Shown here piece by piece: positions 4,632 through 5,202 of a stretch of DNA of 5,202 nt. The notes under the pieces were generated by a model. It ran no database searches. It saw nothing but the letters and a program-made list of their open reading frames with translations, and was not told the origin of the DNA. Source of the stretch: Desulfobacteraceae bacterium (GTDB lineage Bacteria; Desulfobacterota; Desulfobacteria; Desulfobacterales; Desulfobacteraceae); NCBI GenBank assembly GCA_023140455.1, contig JAGLLQ010000014.1, positions 1-5,202 of the forward strand. The letters run 5' to 3'. Each line of letters begins with the position of its first letter. The first letter of the stretch is position 1. The translations under genes and the position numbers were made by a program.

Positions 4632-5202
4632 CTAAATTATCCCTGTTAAAAGAAAAATATCAAGCCCGCCATGATAAAATGATCTTGTCGCACTTTTTTG
4701 GAAGAAATGATTTTTTATAAGGTGTTTCTCGGGCATAATTATTCCAACTCGCCAGCCTTTAAAGTCTTTCCCAAGTTTCTCTCCTATTTCATGGTAAAAA
4801 GAAGATATGTCATGTTGGCTGCCAAGCCTCTTCCCATAGGGAGGATTGATAATAATTACTCCCTTTTGTTCTGTTAATTTATCAGGGTTGATATTGAAAA
4901 AATCCTTTTGTTTTATATCAATATTCCTGTCAAAATTAAATTTTCCCACATTTTGTTCAATAGAGGAAATTGCTTTATCATCAATATCAGACGCAAATAT
5001 TTCCTTTTTAATGTTTGATTCAATTTTATTTTCAGCCTGTTTTTTTATATAGTCCCATTTGTTTTCTCTGAAACATTGCCATGCTTGAAAAGCAAAGTTA
5101 CGTGCAAATCCTGGGGGAATGTTCTGTTTGAACATGGAAGCTTCAAGGGAAAAAGTTCCAGATCCGCACATCGGATCAATAAGAACATCGTTTTTTGAGA
5201 AT
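4632..5202 (-). CDS. THUMP-type RNA guanine-N2 methyltransferase (RlmL/YpsC-like), 5' end cut by window edge
   Basis: The frame is open to the right edge, giving 189 visible residues that form the C-terminal catalytic half. The methionine at 5171 is internal, because it sits inside motif I. That SAM-binding motif reads LIDPMCGSGT (visible 7-16), followed by the acidic ASDIDDKAI (about 70-78) and the catalytic NPPYGKR (about 119-125) characteristic of N-methyltransferases acting on exocyclic amino groups of bases. The family (COG0116 type) normally carries an N-terminal THUMP RNA-binding domain, which would lie beyond the window. The best-known member modifies G2445 of 23S rRNA, so that is the likely target by homology, but other guanine-N2 RNA methyltransferases share these motifs. 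The C-terminus looks complete. The gene converges on the HDOD gene with 9 bp between stops and no visible terminator hairpin. Confidence 0.88.
   Translation of the reverse strand, partial: FSKNDVLIDPMCGSGTFSLEASMFKQNIPPGFARNFAFQAWQCFRENKWDYIKKQAENKIESNIKKEIFASDIDDKAISSIEQNVGKFNFDRNIDIKQKDFFNINPDKLTEQKGVIIINPPYGKRLGSQHDISSFYHEIGEKLGKDFKGWRVGIIMPEKHLIKNHFFQKSATRSFYHGGLDIFLLTGII

Noticed and set aside
1..5202. A defence system, CRISPR array, mobile element or new multi-gene system
   Set aside because: There are no regularly spaced repeats, transposase or integrase genes, or effector-like proteins. All six genes belong to recognisable housekeeping, envelope or signalling families.

Overview
The window is AT-rich DNA with dense gene packing and short AT-rich spacers. 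It most resembles a member of the Desulfobacterota, probably Desulfobacterales. That placement is inferred from the protein families (an LPP20-type envelope protein, a small HD protein of the 'MIPTR' type, and GGDEF and HDOD signalling proteins) and from overall composition; there is no rRNA or other marker gene to prove it. I see no mobile element, CRISPR array, functional tRNA, rRNA or phage gene.

Layout, left to right. (1) At 2-823 (+) lies the 3' part of an LPP20-family envelope protein gene, cut by the left edge. (2) At 792-1655 (-) is a complete panC (pantothenate synthetase), overlapping the first gene tail-to-tail by 32 bp. (3) A divergent spacer of about 150 bp holds a good promoter candidate for panC and a weaker one for the next gene. 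(4) At 1808-2386 (+) is an HD-domain phosphohydrolase with all its metal ligands. (5) A 177-bp spacer (2387-2563) holds a weak terminator-like dyad, an 8-bp inverted repeat and a very good sigma-54 (-24/-12) promoter. (6) At 2564-3637 (+) is a cytoplasmic diguanylate cyclase with a GAF-like N-terminus, an intact active site and an intact inhibitory site. (7) A 136-bp spacer carries a sigma-70-type promoter and two 8-bp direct repeats one helical turn apart. (8) At 3774-4622 (+) is an HDOD-domain protein whose HD metal site is degenerate. (9) At 4632-5202 (-) is the 3' part of a THUMP-type RNA methyltransferase gene (RlmL/YpsC-like), convergent with the HDOD gene after only 9 bp and cut by the right edge.

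Functionally, two housekeeping genes (CoA precursor synthesis, rRNA modification) flank a same-strand run of three signalling or phosphohydrolase-like genes. Each of the three appears to have its own promoter, so they look like neighbours rather than one operon. The most notable signal is the sigma-54 promoter in front of the diguanylate cyclase gene, which would place c-di-GMP synthesis under an enhancer-binding activator. I do not see a clearly new biological system here; the findings are mostly regulatory details.
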